DNA of 64,000 nucleotides from Larimichthys crocea (GCF_000972845.2 NC_040027.1:8961158-9025157); one strand, 5' to 3'; counted from the first letter of the stretch, positions 1 to 14,369 are shown. The notes: generated from the letters alone by a model not told the origin. Numbers and translations: made by a program.

Positions 1-450
1 TGCCTGATCAACAAGATGGTGCCATGATGTCGCGGTGTGCTCTGAATAACTTCCACATGCTTGCAGTCTTAACAGCCACTTCTGGCAGTTACCGATATCA
101 CACAAGGAGGCACTTGACTACTTGCAAATACCGCCGTGGGACAGAGCCAGCGTTCCAGCTGCCTGCTCCTCCGTTGGCCAAACATGGCACTCGTTCACAC
201 GTTCAGCAGTCAGTGTTGTTAATTCTGACATATGTAACCTGAGCTGTGATCCTGCAGCACACATTTGAGAAATTTACCAAGCTTTCCCTGGCAAACAATA
301 AATCTTCCTGCTTGATTTTCTTCTGCTGGCTCAGATGTTGATGCTTCTTCTCTAAACAAGTTTGAACATGAACTTGTTGTAAAAGATTTTGGTATTTTTA
401 TTGATTTTATTGTTTTTTAATTCCAGGATGACTATTTGTTTTTCATAATG
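1..450. other. Left edge, no gene seen
   Basis: Short ORFs only, without family resemblance. Nothing recognised. Confidence 0.5.
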
Positions 451-572
451 CCCAGCTGGAGCCGATCCCAGCTGTTGCAAAGAGGTCACCGGGTCTCCAT
501 CACAGTGATAACACACGGAGGAAAAACAACCACCCACGCTCACACCTATGGGCAATTTAGAGTCACCAGCTC
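451..572 (-). mobile_element. L2/Maui-like LINE 3'-region fragment, minus strand
   Basis: The phrases CCCAGCTGGAGCCGATCCCA, GTCACCGGGTCTCCATCAC, AACCACCCACGCTCACACC and GGCAATTTAGAGTCACC match the order of the LINE tail at 5710-5855 and continue further into the element. The ATGG tail itself is missing. Antisense ORF 352-639 spans it and is explained by it. Confidence 0.65.
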
Positions 573-668
573 CCGTTGGGCTTCGACTTGAGAAGCTTTT
601 TGCCGTGAGGCGGAGCTTACCTCTGCACCGCCATGCCACCGGCGTGACCTCACATGGGTCGCCTTCCC

Positions 669-720
669 CTCAGTGTGAAGGATTTAGTGCCATCTAGAGG
701 TGAAGTTCCTGCAACCCCCC
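669..720 (+). repeat. Short dispersed-repeat remnant (GGATTTAGTGCCATCTAG)
   Basis: GTGAAGGATTTAGTGCCATC followed by TAGAGGTGAAGTTCCTGCAA matches the fish repeat phrase GGATTTAGTGGCATCTAGTGG. A related fragment is at 55463-55490. Confidence 0.5.
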
Positions 721-1283
721 ATGGCCTCACAAAACACTGAACCAGTGGTGGTAAATAGTATCTATGCTGATTACAACTGCTCTGCCTCACCCTCTCCTTC
801 TTAACATGACGAAGAAACTGCGTCGACCATGAAATACATGCTCTAGATTCAATTTATGCCATATTCTGTTCACAGAGCCGACTAAATCTTAAACACTGGA
901 CCTTTAGGAGAAAGAAAGTGCAGGAGCTGACCTGACACATGAGCTATACGTATAAAGAGCCTTTAATTAGTCAGCCTTTTCCTATTTGTCACAAAGTCTT
1001 AGACTCATGTGGTGTTCTGCTTTGCACCTGTAGCATGTTCTTGAGCCACAGCATGAACACGGCTGGTATAAATGGACAAACTCCAAACTGAAAGTGTGAG
1101 ATGGCTGACAGGGCTTCTCACTTCCCAACACGTACTAGTCCAAAAGAGACCTTTAAAAAAAAAAGGGTCAACTTTTCACACCAGCGAGGTGAAGGAATAG
1201 AGAAGACGTAGAACATATGTTCATTATAAATGTGTGACATTTGATTCTGGTGACACATTCAGTTCATCACCTCACGTTGGTCT

Positions 1284-1311
<28 letters not shown>
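1284..1311. repeat. (CA)n microsatellite
   Basis: About 14 uninterrupted CA units, preceded by TCT and followed by AACACA. Confidence 0.97.
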
Positions 1312-1317
<6 letters not shown>

Positions 1318-2403
1318 TTTCCTGCTCCTGACAAAGAATCTGTCAAAAAAGTTCAAAAGGAGAAAAACTGTTGTGGAAGTTTGAGTCTTTTGAAAAGAGT
1401 GAGATTACAAGAAGTCGATTCATTGTGCTGCAGAAAACTATAGAGCCCAGCACGCCGAGGACTCGCCTTGGTGGGATTCATCAAAGAGAGCAGCTTCTCC
1501 CTGCTGTATCATCATGAGACATGCCTTGCGGGACACTTCCATCCGCTCTACCAGACCTGAATGCAACGTGACGGGCTGTAGGATCAAAGACAGGCCCGAG
1601 CTTGACGTCTCGCACACGTTGCCATGACTTCTACAACTAATAACAACAGAATTCTGACACGTGGTTGACGGAGAGTTTAATCAGCTGAGTGCGTGCAGAT
1701 TTGTCTCTGTCCTGTGATTCATTAATATGATGATCACCTATGGAACAGATTGGAAGGTTGCATGGATCTCTCAATTTGGAGGCTGCAGCGAAAACTCTGA
1801 GTCAAATCAATGATATTTATTATGAATATTTCAGCTATACGCTCTGCATCTGTCGGTTTGTTTGAAGAAAGTCTTTTTTTCGTAGAAACGTTTCTGCAGT
1901 TTACCTGCCGTTTGGATTCGTTCCCACAGTTTGTAAATGATAGCCCATTAAAGTCTGTTTCAGACGCACGCAGCATTCTGTCTTTATATTTATATGCTTC
2001 CATCTCACAGTAAACAAGTCCTTCACTAAGCCTCCGTAACGAGCTCCTCTTTCTATTCTTTTGCTTCCTTTCTTTCAGCTGCTACAATTAATTTATCCCA
2101 CCGCAGTGTTTATGAGAAGAGATGACTCCAGACTCCAGCATTTATCATATGTGCTTTCCCTCAGTGCCCCCAGTTATAGGTCCCGGTTAGATTTATAGAC
2201 TATCTGATATCTATAACATCGCAGTCCCTGAGGTCCCACTGTTTCCTATGCGAATGATTAATCGACAGGTCAGCCTTTTTTTGTGTGTGCATCAAGGGTG
2301 TTATTGTGTTTGAGGTGTATCTATGAAAAGGAAACGTGTGTGCTTGCGTTGAAGGGACAGCAGATTTGCAGTGCAGCACCTTCTTGATAATTATATTCAT
2401 TTA

Positions 2404-3200
2404 TAAATGGCCCTCTCAGCCATGCAGGCTACATCTGCAAGACAATTAGCATGTAAAATACACAGACGGCAAGCTCTGAATATATGAGACTCCTCTGGCT
2501 GTCAGTGTATTAGCATTGCTATGGGATACATAATAAGGGAGGGGATTTAACTCTTCAATTCTATCCCTTTAAATTAAATTTCTTTAATCCCGTTAGGAAG
2601 CATCACTGTCACAGTAGTAAGCCTGATGAATCTCACCTGAAATACCCACTTCATACCTGAATCTTAATGGAATTTAACAGCTTTTCTCAAAACTTCTTGG
2701 AAGACGAGTGATAAGCTGGATTAATGAAAACTAATTTTTGACTTGTTTGTTTGGTTTTGATTGGAGTTTACTTTAGTGGTTCCATAAGAACTGCTGTACA
2801 TAAAGTAAAAGAACAAACATACGAGTGTGTTTGCATGAATCATGAGACTGGACTTTGATTGCCAGTAAACCGCACCTATTATCCTTTTAATAGTAATGCT
2901 AAAGGTCATAAAATAAATCATTAAATCAAGCCAGACTACAATGTATTAAAAATGAAGCTTGTCTGACCTTTAATTTCCTATCTATTGTATATTTAATTAC
3001 CTCTCCAATGCATGAGCCTGCGTCTGCAGCAGCCGTCCAGGGTTGTTATTACTGAGTAATTAGTTTTGTACCTCAGCGGGACACGCATTACTGAGCAGAA
3101 GGCAAATTCTCTTATAAGTTGTCCCGCTCTCACTGTACTATTCACCCAGCGTGTTGCCATTCAAGTAGCGAGCTGATGATACATGATAAATTAAACCTCT
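2404..3200. promoter_or_regulatory. Candidate conserved non-coding region
   Basis: Two stretches (about 2404-2600 and 2990-3200) are non-repetitive and rich in ATTAG/TAATTA sites, for example GACAATTAGCATG, TGAGTAATTAG and CGCATTACTGAGCAG. The part between them is plain AT-rich DNA. No coding or repeat explanation found. Confidence 0.18.
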
Positions 3201-4754
3201 ATATCATCGACGGGGGGTCATGAATCATGAGCGATTACTGTATCAAGCACAAAAAAGAAAGACATAGCGCTATATCTTTCAGCTTTAATTTCATTTAGAA
3301 TGGATTTCACATGTAAGACGCTGCGTTTTCCTCGTACTTGTTGAGACGAAAAAGGTGTTACATAATGAACAGAAGAGACAAAGTAATTATTGATTTTTAA
3401 ATGTTGTATTTTGAAGCAGATAAGTGTCTCTCGGCCAAGTTTATCCATGCGCATTCGCCACAAGTGCAGCCATTAATTTGTAGCTATTCTGTTTAAAAAA
3501 ATCAATTAGGCAAAAGTACAAATTTGGCTGTTAAAGCCTCTTCATCTCGGACACCCATTTGTGCCCTTTGCAAGCATTTCTATTTAAAAAAGGAAACACA
3601 AATGCAATAATCTTGACAGATTGAAAAAGTCAACATTATTACAAACATGATACGAATTTTAAAAAGAGCCAGGCTGGATCAAATGTGCTGCTGATGGTTG
3701 AATTCCGCTCTGATAACAGAGGTTATCTTCCTCATCTGCTCTCCGAGAAGTGTGAACTTGTTGCCGGGGCCACAGTGATGGGAAGCTTACTGGAGTCTGG
3801 GCCAGAGCTGCTTCAGCTCCACTCTAATCAGCACTTCACCAAACAGGAAATCTGGGTGGGATGAAAGTACACTGCACAACTGTTTGGAGCTCCTTCCCCT
3901 TTGGAATTAACTGTGAAATTGTGTTGGAAAGCAAACACAAGGCCAGCCACACTAGATTCGCTCAGAGTGTCCTCACAGTTATGAACCTTGTTTTAGGGCA
4001 GTATGGAAATGTGTTTATTGCAAAGGATTGGAGAGAGAGCACAGAACAAATTTAGTGGCCACTCAGTCAGCAAGTCGACCTTTGAGAGTGCAGAGACACG
4101 GACTTATTAGATTTGAGTGTGAGGGAGGGCAGAGCCGTGAGCTTAACTGTTGATTTGGGTATACAAGAGGAACGGAAACACTCTCACATTCAGAACTGAA
4201 CTCATCCAATTTGACCTCGGAGTAAAGGGTCTTCTTGTTAGACCATTCCTTCTATAAGAATTGGATTAAATGATGAGGCATATAGGTAAATCAGTCCTAA
4301 ATAGCCACATGGTCAGTTGCAGAAGAGAAATATATTCAGACGCTGACTAAGCTCAGCCTGCAGACCGCCTGACTCGACCTCTTCCTTCCTATATAACACT
4401 TATCTATGTGCTGTAGTCATTCAAAGCATGACCTCATTCTCATTGACAGATTTCAAAGCTGAGCCCCGGATCTCCGCTGACCCTGGAACAGCCCCTGGTC
4501 TGTGGGTGCAAAATGTGATTCAGTTCATTCATCCAGCTGCTGGATATGAGCTTGGACTTTTCCTCCCACTTTTACAAAATCCTCTGATGTGCCATCACAA
4601 TGACTGTGCTGACGTGGAGACGGCAGATAGGGTCAGTCACAGGGGGGGATGTGAACACACATTATTCTTCTCTCCACAGGCATTCTGCAGTTCTTTGTGC
4701 TTTCCTCTTTAATTAGTTTTTTAAATGTTTAATCGTGTACTTTCTGTTAATATG

Positions 4755-4830
4755 ATTTGTTCCTTATGTAAAGCTCTTCTAACTGCCTTTGTGTTGAAAC
4801 GTGCTAAATAAATAAACTCCTCTTGCCTTG
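4755..4830 (+). mobile_element. LINE 3'-tail remnant
   Basis: The segment reads GTTCCTTATGTAAAGCTCTT, then AACTGCCTTTGTGTTGAAAC, GTGCTAAATAAATAAAC and TCTTGCCTTGG. This is the familiar fish LINE 3' end (TGTAAAGCACTTTGAA ... GTGCTATATAAATAAA ... CTTGCCTTG). It includes an AATAAA. No ORF2 sequence is recognisable immediately upstream. Confidence 0.65.
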
Positions 4831-5709
4831 GCTTTTGAAGCTTTCCCCATAAATCTTTGTGACATAAATTCATGGTGTGCTAGTTATGACTCAGGGGCTT
4901 TTCAAGGCACTTTTTTGTAGACTCATTATCTCATATTTTAGGCCCAAAACAAAAGAATTACTTCATATCATATTGGTATTCCTGGCACCGCACTGAGGCA
5001 TACTTCTGCAAATGTAAATGAATAACATTTAATGGAAATACAAGAAGAAATAATGTGCGCATGCAGTTTTGCATGTCTGCTCAGAGAGAATCGTCCATTG
5101 TGTATTGTGAATGCTGCAGTATACAAATGCTTTGCCTGCAGCGGATCAGATCCTGTGGGAATCCGGATTCACATGAGCAGTTTTTGATGCGGTTAAGAGA
5201 AAATTGCAACATGATCAATAAAAAAAGAACAAATGTTGTACGTTATACTCAACCATTAACTGTTTTAATGTGCATACCATCTTGGCTTCAGTGTAAATGT
5301 ATTTTTTTTACAACAATACATTTAGAAACAACTTCTCTTCCGTAGAACGGTTTCCCGACAAAACAAAATGCAACTATGAATCAGGAAAGTGAGGCTGAGT
5401 CGACATTATGTGAAATGCACAGTACGTACACATTTTTCTTGTTTGTTTAAAAAAGGTTTGGGTCTGGAAATTATCATCTAAATATAAGACCAGTATTTAT
5501 CTAATCGAGACAGACCAAACACCCGTCCCCTGTTCAGGCTGCTGGGCATGCTGTGCAGCTGGTTTAGAGTCCTAGCAACTTTTTGTTTCAAGCACTGTCG
5601 CCAGCTGTGTTTTTAATCACTGTATTTAGGGCCATTTAAGTTTTTTTGGGCATTGTGCATAATATATTTGGATAGATATTAAGCAGTGTCAATATGAATG
5701 ATTTTACAA

Positions 5710-5855
5710 CCATCCAACCATCCATTATCTCTAACAGCTTATCCTCTCCAGGGTCACGGTGGGGCTGGAGCCTATCCCAGCTGACTTAGGGCCAGAGGTG
5801 GGGTACACCCTGGACAAGTCACCAGTTCATTGCAGGGCACATAGAGGCAAACGAT
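5710..5855 (-). mobile_element. L2/Maui-like LINE 3' end, minus strand
   Basis: On the plus strand it begins CATCCAACCATCCATTATC (the reverse complement of an ATGG-repeat tail). It continues CTTATCCTCTCCAGGGTCAC, GGAGCCTATCCCAGCTGA, GGTGGGGTACACCCTGGACA and ends near GCAGGGCACATAGAGGCAAA. This is the widespread fish LINE 3' terminus; a second, more diverged piece lies at 451-572. The small plus-strand ORF over it is not a gene. Confidence 0.75.
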
Positions 5856-8315
5856 ATGTGCATATATATAAAAAAAACAAACCCCACAATAATCATCGGA
5901 GTGGATCCTGCATTCCTAAACAAAACCTAAGCGTCCCATGCATCTGCTCTGTATCTAAAGGAGAAGAAGTCCAAATAGCAGTCTAAGATTTAACATATTG
6001 ATCTTGTGCTTGACCTTGTCTAACATCCACATTTCTTCTAAATATGGAAATATCTGTTTAGAGAGATTAGCAGAAATGTGTCTTTCATCATTCTTGCATA
6101 TCATGTTGCTAATTCAGAGGAAGTCTTGACCGGGACATCTGTTATCTGTTTTCCAGAAATCTACCGGCTACACTGGAAGCCCTGAAGAACTGTGTGCTCC
6201 TCACAGAGGAATAGAATAAGTTTTATTGAGCCGTACTGACTGCAGACACTGGTTGAAGTTGATAAACACTACATTTAAATTCCAGGTTTTTAACCGCTTC
6301 ACCATTTCAGGCTTGTCATTTGTTACTACTTATTACTTGATATCTTCAAACGAGAAGCCTCTTGTTAATGATTGGCCCCATTGGCACAAAACACAAAAGG
6401 ACATTCATTTTCAAATTGGATCTGAAAGATGCAAGTAGTAAGTCCCAGCAAGTCCAATTTATATTGTCATAATGAAGGGCTAATAACGCGATGTCTTGAT
6501 GAGTTAGACTACAATCCTCCCATTGCATGCTGATTAGCAGACTAGGCACAATAAACCTCATCTGTAGCATTATTATTCCTGGATATGATTACCAATGCAT
6601 TTCTTTGCATTCCCACCTGCTTAGACCAGCACTCATGCAAATGAAAGTAGATTTACAGGTGCACACAGTGACCTCTCGAAACCTCAGCGACCTTTATGTC
6701 AACTTTGACAAACATTCCTCTAGTCCAGATATTAAATTATAATTTTCAATATGGTCAAAACTCTGCATTGGGATTAGATAAATTGATTAATTCTGCCAAG
6801 GACCAGACATAAACAATTCAGTCAGGTAATTTCTTTCAGTCAGTTAAGTGTCTGTAGTGGTCATACATCAGCAGGAATGATGCATGCTCCATCTGCAGTC
6901 TCTAATTTGAGGGATGTGCTTTGTACAGACGGGTCAAACAACTGCAATGGCTCCATTTATTCATTTAATCTTCCAAAACGGTGACAGGATGTAACAAAGT
7001 AGGTACACGACCCTCTGCTTCTCTTCACACCTAAATGAAAAACTCTTGCATATCAATCCGTCCATCCATCTTCAGGAGATAAGGATGGATCATCATGAGT
7101 TTAAAGTCACAAGCTCAAGTTTAGTGAGTTTGCAATGAACATAACACAATGTAATGGTGTTTTCATTGTAGCAGATGCACCATTTGAGGTTCAAGGCACT
7201 TTAATACGAGCTCAGATCCATCCCTACATGCGATAGGAATGAACCATGGTAATGGTTTGTTGCTACCTCTTTTATACAGCATTTCTGTTATCTCATGTAT
7301 AAACTATGTTGGGATGGCCCTCTGTGTGGAACCTAAGACAGTTCCATAATAGGTTTGCTTGTCCAGACAGAGGATGCCTTGACCATGACAAATATCCTGC
7401 AGGTCATAGGTTGCATAGTTCACCTAAAGGCTGCATCCTATATTAAGATAGATTCTAGCAGTATAATTGTGTGCAAATCAGGATAGTATAGAAAAACAAA
7501 AACAAAACAAAAACATTATTTTGCAGCCCACAGTATTTGGTAATTGATTAGAATTGGAGGCAAAGATTGTCACAAGAGCTGTCCAGAGTGCTGATTTTGT
7601 CCCTGCCATTATTTGCATTGGCAGGCTGGAATCCCGCTGGCGGGGACCGATGATTTTGAAAACCAAATCGGTTTGTTTTCTGCACTTGGGTCCTATTCAG
7701 CAATGTTACTGATATTATTCTTTATTATTCCATTTTTCTAAAATATATAAATATTTTAAGTTAAGTGACTAATGGTGTGCACAGTGTCCCTTTTACAAAG
7801 CGAATTCAGCTTCAAAACGGGCATCATCCACCCTTTGAAGCACATTTGGGGCGCTGTATATTAACATTTGGGGTGCTGCATATTTGTTTCCTCCTCAGCA
7901 GAGGACTCAGCCCCTGGCTCATTAGCAACTGTCTGCTGCTTTTTTAAACTGGATGAGAGCTGCTGTGATTGCTCATTAGTGATCGTGGGGGGAATTGTGC
8001 CATGCTGTATGCTGCTAAGTCAAACACTCAGTCTGGCTGAAATCACTTTTTCTGGGGTGGGTTGTATTTTTTATTTTTATTATTATTTTTTTGGAATTTC
8101 AGCTGAGTCATTGCATGAGGTTTCTAAATCACTAAAACCAAATGACACTAAGAACACACACCGTGTTGTGTTGTGACACCATTTCACCTGGATTATATCA
8201 GAGGAGGCATGATTTTGAGTGCAAAGATGTGCAGGTGAATTAGAAACTCTAAGTTGCATGAAGGTGAGAGTATGAATGCTCTAACCATGTAGTCTATGGG
8301 TATTAGCCCTGTTAG
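5856..8315. other. Intergenic DNA, no gene seen
   Basis: AT-rich unique sequence between two LINE tails. A short CCGTCCATCCATC near 7060 may be another decayed LINE tail. No exons recognised. Confidence 0.55.
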
Positions 8316-8368
8316 GGACCTGTGTTATCCTGGGCAGGATAAGGGGTATATAAAATGGATGGATGGAG
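8316..8368 (+). mobile_element. L2/Maui-like LINE tail remnant, plus strand
   Basis: Only the last part survives: GGGCAGGATAAGGGGTATAT followed by AAAATGGATGGATGGA. The ATGG repeat marks the 3' terminus. It is in the opposite orientation to the copies at 451 and 5710. Confidence 0.6.
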
Positions 8369-9550
8369 CTATTAGTGTTCAGATTTTTTTTGTTTGTTGC
8401 TGCAGAATGTTCACCGCACACTGCAGAAAGTTAAATTACCTCCATAAATAAGGGCTATTCTGTTTGAGGATAACAAATGGAAGAGAGATAAATAAAATCG
8501 GGCCACATCTCTTTGTTAATAAAGGGTTGAAAGTTGAGATCACTGCAGCCCGTGAGAATATTTTCACTCTCTTTTGCACAACAATTAGTAAAGAGTTGAA
8601 TTATGTTATAGAAAACTTCTACAAACTGCTATACGGACTTTTTATCTTTTATATTTAAAGCAACATTGGATAACGTTTTTAACGTAACATCCTATTAGAT
8701 AAGATTTAAAATCATTTTGATGCTACATTGATGTGTAATTGGTGGATTCTCCTTATGCACTACGTAACTTTGGGGTGCAATCACCCCTCAGAAGTGCGTG
8801 ACACTGCTTAAGTGTGTCAGAGTTTGTACCACAGATGTTTAGGACCACTGGGATAGGAGGTTTTCAGGCATAGGTGAATGCTGATGGGGAGCGGAACCAG
8901 TGTCGTGGCAGAATAGGAGCTGGGCAAGCAGGCGATGTTATGTGATATATGGATGTTAGAAAGTTGTGGACTGGCAAGTTTTTAATCAGAACTGGCACTG
9001 TGTGTGAATTCATACTCTGATGTGTTTTAACAAATAGATGCTATGGTTTGTCTGATATTTCTGTTGCATGAATAAATCAACATCATCGTCAATGAATCCA
9101 TAGCTGACACGCCTCTCTGCCTCAAGTGCTTTGAGGAAAATACAGACATCTCATATCTGATAGCGTGATAGTCAAAGTAAAGAGCCCAGGAATTCTGACT
9201 TATATTTACAGTTGCTGTTGCACCATGATATCAACTACATACAGTTAGATACCACAGAATAATGAAAGGAAACATCTGTACAGAAAACATAACCTGACAT
9301 GTTACGTGCCGGTATGTTGTTTGATCTATGCATTGTTAGAGGGTTCAATATCTGAGCATGTATAAAATTCATCAGTTTTCATGCACCAGTTGAGCTGTTA
9401 TGACAGCGCAGACTCCTGTTTCTCATTTGACCTCAGGTCAGCCATTTCCATGCTGTTTTTCTTTCATGACAGTTTCACTTTGAAGCCATTGTAACAGCAA
9501 CATTCTTATTATTTCCATTGCCCTCTGCAACTACACATGTATTTTTATCA
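8369..9550. other. Intergenic DNA, nothing recognised
   Basis: No ORF over 65 codons and no recognised repeat. Confidence 0.5.
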
Positions 9551-9783
9551 AGCGGCAACCTCCGTGGCTGTGAAGTGAAGCCAACACGGAATCCAGGCTT
9601 CATTCAGACTGCCCCAGCTCCACCCACGCTCCACGTCTCTGCCCATTTTTTTTTTTGGATTAGCCTGGAGGCAGCGGAGACGGGTCTGCCAAGAAGGTGA
9701 CAACCAGAGCCACCACGCCGAGCTCTGCAGAAAACCTATGGGAGACGTCACTGGGACTACATCCATGTTCTATACAGTCTATG
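9551..9783 (+). repeat. Dispersed teleost repeat ending in TATACAGTCTATG
   Basis: The head CCTCCGTGGCTGTGAAGTGA, middle GCGGAGACGGGTCTGCC, GCCACCACGCCGAGCTCT and tail AACCTATGGGAGACGTCACT ... TCTATACAGTCTATG form a block I recognise as a common unnamed fish repeat. It is more GC-rich than its flanks. Overlapping ORFs on both strands are by-products. Confidence 0.55.
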
Positions 9784-12700
9784 CTTTTCACTTGCTGATT
9801 AGCTCTCAATCCAGGTTCCTCGCTGGGCAGAGGCAATTTTACTGAGGTCACCGTACTAATGATACAGATTTAATTTGTAGCGCACTTGCAGGGAGAGCAA
9901 AGCTAAAAGGAGACAGACGGAGATATTAAAAAATATAATTGTCTGTATATAAACGCTGCATGGCCTGATAATGAATCAGCAAAAAGCAGATCACCTGTGT
10001 GGGTGCACTGTAGCCAAATCTGTCTTCTATAATATTCTAGCTTGTTTCGCCCATCAAAAGTTGAAGGGAAACAAAAATGCCGACTGTAATATATTTACTG
10101 GCATGTTTTTTTGTTTTTCTGATTGTTTCTGCGAGAATAGAAAAAGAAAATGTTCTGAAATCATTATTTATTACCAGGGTTCAAATGAAAGCTGCATGTC
10201 CAACTCAAGATCAGGAGATATATATTTTTTTTTTTTGGTTTGTTATTTTCATGTGATACTTTTGTGATATTGCACTTCATTTTTGTGGAAATGACATACG
10301 CTCTTTTCTTTTCTTTTCTTTTTCTCAGCTGCTCTGAAGCAGAACTTAATCATAGTCTGGAGCAAAACTGGCAAAACTTTAAATACAGTTTTCTACGTCG
10401 GTCTCTGTTGTTACGACTGGTCGGAGGAGAACAAACAGCTGAACGTATCCGCACTGCTCTGATGATTGCACCTCATGATTTTAAAAGGAGAGAAAGTCGA
10501 GGTATTGTTTTTCTTTTATTTGATAAACCATATTCAGTTGTTTATCCATGTGTGATAGTCTTTGAAGAGTAAAAACATATTTCCACCATAAATTACAGAA
10601 AGTCATATCATGCTTCACCATGCGCTGTGATAAAGTATATATAGCTTAGACAAATATGATTCAAGCTCAACATTTAAATAACACATGGTCTATAAAACAG
10701 CCAAATACACAAATGGAAAATAATCTCAACTACATTAGTGGATTTTATAATTGCTTTTGAAAGAACTGTTGGAATCTGCAGCGCCCACAGGCATCCGTTC
10801 TATTGCAGCTGTGTATCTCTTCAATGCTCAAATGACCTTGGGATGCAATTCAATCTGCAATTCAATCTCTTCCTCAGTATTTTTTGAGCTTCAATTAGAC
10901 TTAAGCCACAAAGGCACAAAGTAAATGTGACTGGCTGGAGAAGAAAAAGAAGAATCCAATCTAAAATGGATCCCCGTGCTTCATGCACATGCTCGCTCTT
11001 GGTTTGTTGCGCTCTCATTACTCACACTGAACTCAAGCAGTAAATCAATTAGATGTCTGTAAATGCATCATAATGTGTTTCCCAGCATGTAAATGATATG
11101 TGAGGAATTTTCATTTTGAGGGATAACAGGTGAAACTCGCAGCTCACTTGCTTTCCCAGTATCGTGTTTTGCCAAAAAGAATAAATAAGGAGTCATCTGG
11201 GCAGTGTTTGCTCAAGCCAAAGAAGATTATTTCTCTGAGCTTCATGCCAGGTAACTTAATGAGATGCTCAGACCACAGAGAAGACCTCAGCATATGCCTG
11301 AGTGTCACTTCTGTTTAGGGAGGCAATCTTTTTTCTGAATGGCGGATGGTTTCAACTTGAATTCCCCTCTTTTTCAGGAACAATTAAGGAATACTTGTAT
11401 GTAAAAAATAGCCTACATGCCTTTGCATAGAGTAAGAGCTTTTCTGTATTGGGTTAATAATTTATTCCTGTGTGTATTGATCACCCAAGAATTATGTGTA
11501 GAATAAGAAATGGCCTTATTAAGAGCAAACTCGGAAACAGTGAATTATACTCGTAATTACAACAACAACGCATACACATATAATATATTTTGATATAACG
11601 GCTCTCCAATAATACTACCCAAAGATATTAATGTTCACTTTTAAGTTGGTAATGAAAGGTGTCCCTGTTATTAAACCCGATACCTCTCTGTTACGTAGGG
11701 TTATTGCTATCGTTGGGATGCAGCATATTATATTCATTTTACCCTTATCATCCAAAATCCACACTTTAAGTTAGACAGGGATCTTAAACTGTCTACAGAG
11801 GATAATATTCACAGCCAAAATATTTCAGCCACTCAGGAATTCGTAAAATTCATTATAGGACGACTACAAGCTCACCAGAGAGAGCGTAGTCTACTCATTG
11901 ATGTAGATGGAGTTAAAAAGGCAGCTACTCCTACTTACGCAGAGGGGAATTCATGATATGAAGTCAATGCAACCGGAGTATATCAAAAGAAATGCTGAAT
12001 TTCTTTCTCACTCTATGGTCTTTAAATTATTATAATAGCTCATTGTCACCTGTGGCAGCAACAAATGTAATGTAGCTCAGCAGCACTAACCCTGACCGGC
12101 CTGCTATGCTGAGTTAATCATACTGATAGACTCTCATTTTAGCTCCACTGGGTTATTATGTGTCAAAGGGCAAGTAGGACAGTAACTGTTTGGTGCTGCT
12201 ATTTAATGCCTTAAACCTTGAGTTCATAGTGATAGATGTATGAAGCGGTAGCCATGGGAAGTTCTCAGACATTGCGACTGTGGGATAGATTAATCACCAT
12301 GCCTGATAACAGAAAAATCTTCTGGAATCTTTCGAACGAGATCAGATCTCCAATACATACATAAAAATAAACTATCTTGTGGTGTCGTTGAGACTCAAAC
12401 AATACTGTTATAAAGTTAGAAACCAAACAACAGTCAGGAGAAGTTTGGAGAATGTACAGTCTGCTCAGGTTAAAGTGCTGTGGATGATAAACACACTTAA
12501 CGAGAGCGCCGAGGTCTGTCTGCTCGGCTGAGACGCGCTATCTCGCCTCTGGTGGTTGGAAACTGGACGCCTCCACTCAGTTCCAGAGGAGGAGACAAAG
12601 TGTCACCTGTGTGATATGGGAGAGGTTAAAAAACAAAAATGCACTTACACTGTTGTTTACTGTGTTATCCGTTTCCAGCTGTCCGTCTGAAGCAAAGCCT

Positions 12701-14369
12701 GAGCCCAGTTCTGTTATGTTATCTCATAATACTGAGCTTTTATTTCACATGTGTTACCAGCACAGACACCCACTCTGTCTGACCTCTGCACTTTTAACTA
12801 AACTCTGTTATTCATGTAATAATGGGGTAGCTTATTTGTCTATGTAAACAGGGTTTACTCATTTTCTCCTTGAATATTTCTTCATAAAATATATTAAATA
12901 CACATTTTCTTGCAAAGTATTTTGAATTTTCGAGTTGTCAAGTAAATGCACTTGCTGCACTAACCTGAATATAACCTGACCCTGACCCAGCACGCTGTGT
13001 TTTGGCTCAGCTGAAACCCGCGGAGACAGAACATTGTGTATTAGGTAAACAACACAGAGCCCTTACAGTATAACCACATCATACTGCCTGAGAACACTGA
13101 CGGGTGAGAGTTCTTAAGCATGTAATTGTCCCCTAGGAGACAGATATTACTTGTTTTTGCAATAAAGTGAGAAATATGCTCCAAAAGTATTATTCAACAG
13201 AAAATATGAATCAAACACAGGCAGAAAGAGACGGTGCTGACGTTCCTCCTTTGGGGTAGCCAGGAGCTGAGTTACTCTATTACATCATAATTCACATAAC
13301 ATTTGACTTGTGTTAAATTATTTGTCTGCTTTGCCACTGAGCAAAATAAATGAATAAATAGCTAAACACTGGACTGCTTTTCCCTGTAGAAGGTGGTTTA
13401 TTCTGGGGCGTTTTCACAGCTCGTCTCTTGGGTACCGGTGAGAGGACGGCACTATATGAATGTGCTGTACAGTACGCATCTGGGCCCAGTCATGAGTCCT
13501 CTTCACTATCCTCTGCATGATGAAGATTAAGATGAGCGGGAAATGAACCTCATCTCTCAGTGTGATTAATGTCCACCAAGCGTAATTAAAGACTTTTAGT
13601 TAATTCCCCTGTCTCTGCTGCTCGGTAACCATTTTTAATCATTTCCTCTGGTTGGTTCTCTGTAATTGAATGTCTTCATTATATGGACTACAGCAGCTGG
13701 AGTTATAGTTGTGTAAGAGGTTTTATTTAAATCTGCTTACATTTATGTTTTGGAATTCGAATGGAAGCCGATAAAAACTATTTTTGGAGTTACATAATGG
13801 CGATGTTCAGGAAATATTAACACTTAGAATATTAAAAGGTTTCTCATATTTATCAAAGTGAAAATTCATTTTATTCTGACAATGCTGTCTTCAAACAATA
13901 TTTTTACGGGGGAATTTGAGTACATAATTCAAGTGGAGAATTCTGAGAATACTGTTGCTCTGATTCGGGAAATAAATTCTAAAATGCTGAATTATGCAGA
14001 AACACATAATCCTCTGTTCTGTCTGATCACCTGATCGTGAGAAATCTGTGAAAAATCTTAACATCTCGTTCGTGAGAATAGTTGCGGACTCCAAAGGTGT
14101 AAACACAAAACCAGAGAACTGAATCAGTTTATTGAGTTCACAAAGAGAACGACGCAGTGTGGATGGAGGTGCAGAAATCCAAGATGTAGGTGTGGAGACG
14201 TGGTTAAACTAAGATTTTCACAAGCATAAAACTTTTTCAAACAAGAACTAGTTGGTCATAGTGTTACCTCCAACACTCTGTCGACAGGCAGTCTCCACAT
14301 GACACATCTCACATCATCTAACTCACACCAAATCTGTTGGTACAAAATGTTCCTGATGACTAAAAAGTA
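9784..14369. other. Intergenic DNA, no gene seen
   Basis: AT-rich with poly-T and CTTTT runs (near 10205 and 10303). The 110-codon ORF at 10240-10572 is rich in Leu/Phe/Ser from the T-runs and has no domain signature. GCCTCTGGTGGTT near 12545 is one base short of a CTCF-like core. Confidence 0.55.

Larger units (their letters stand above)
726..4754. other. Intergenic DNA, no gene seen
   Basis: AT-leaning unique DNA with the CA microsatellite and the candidate constrained stretches listed separately. ORFs are below 100 codons and unconvincing. Confidence 0.55.
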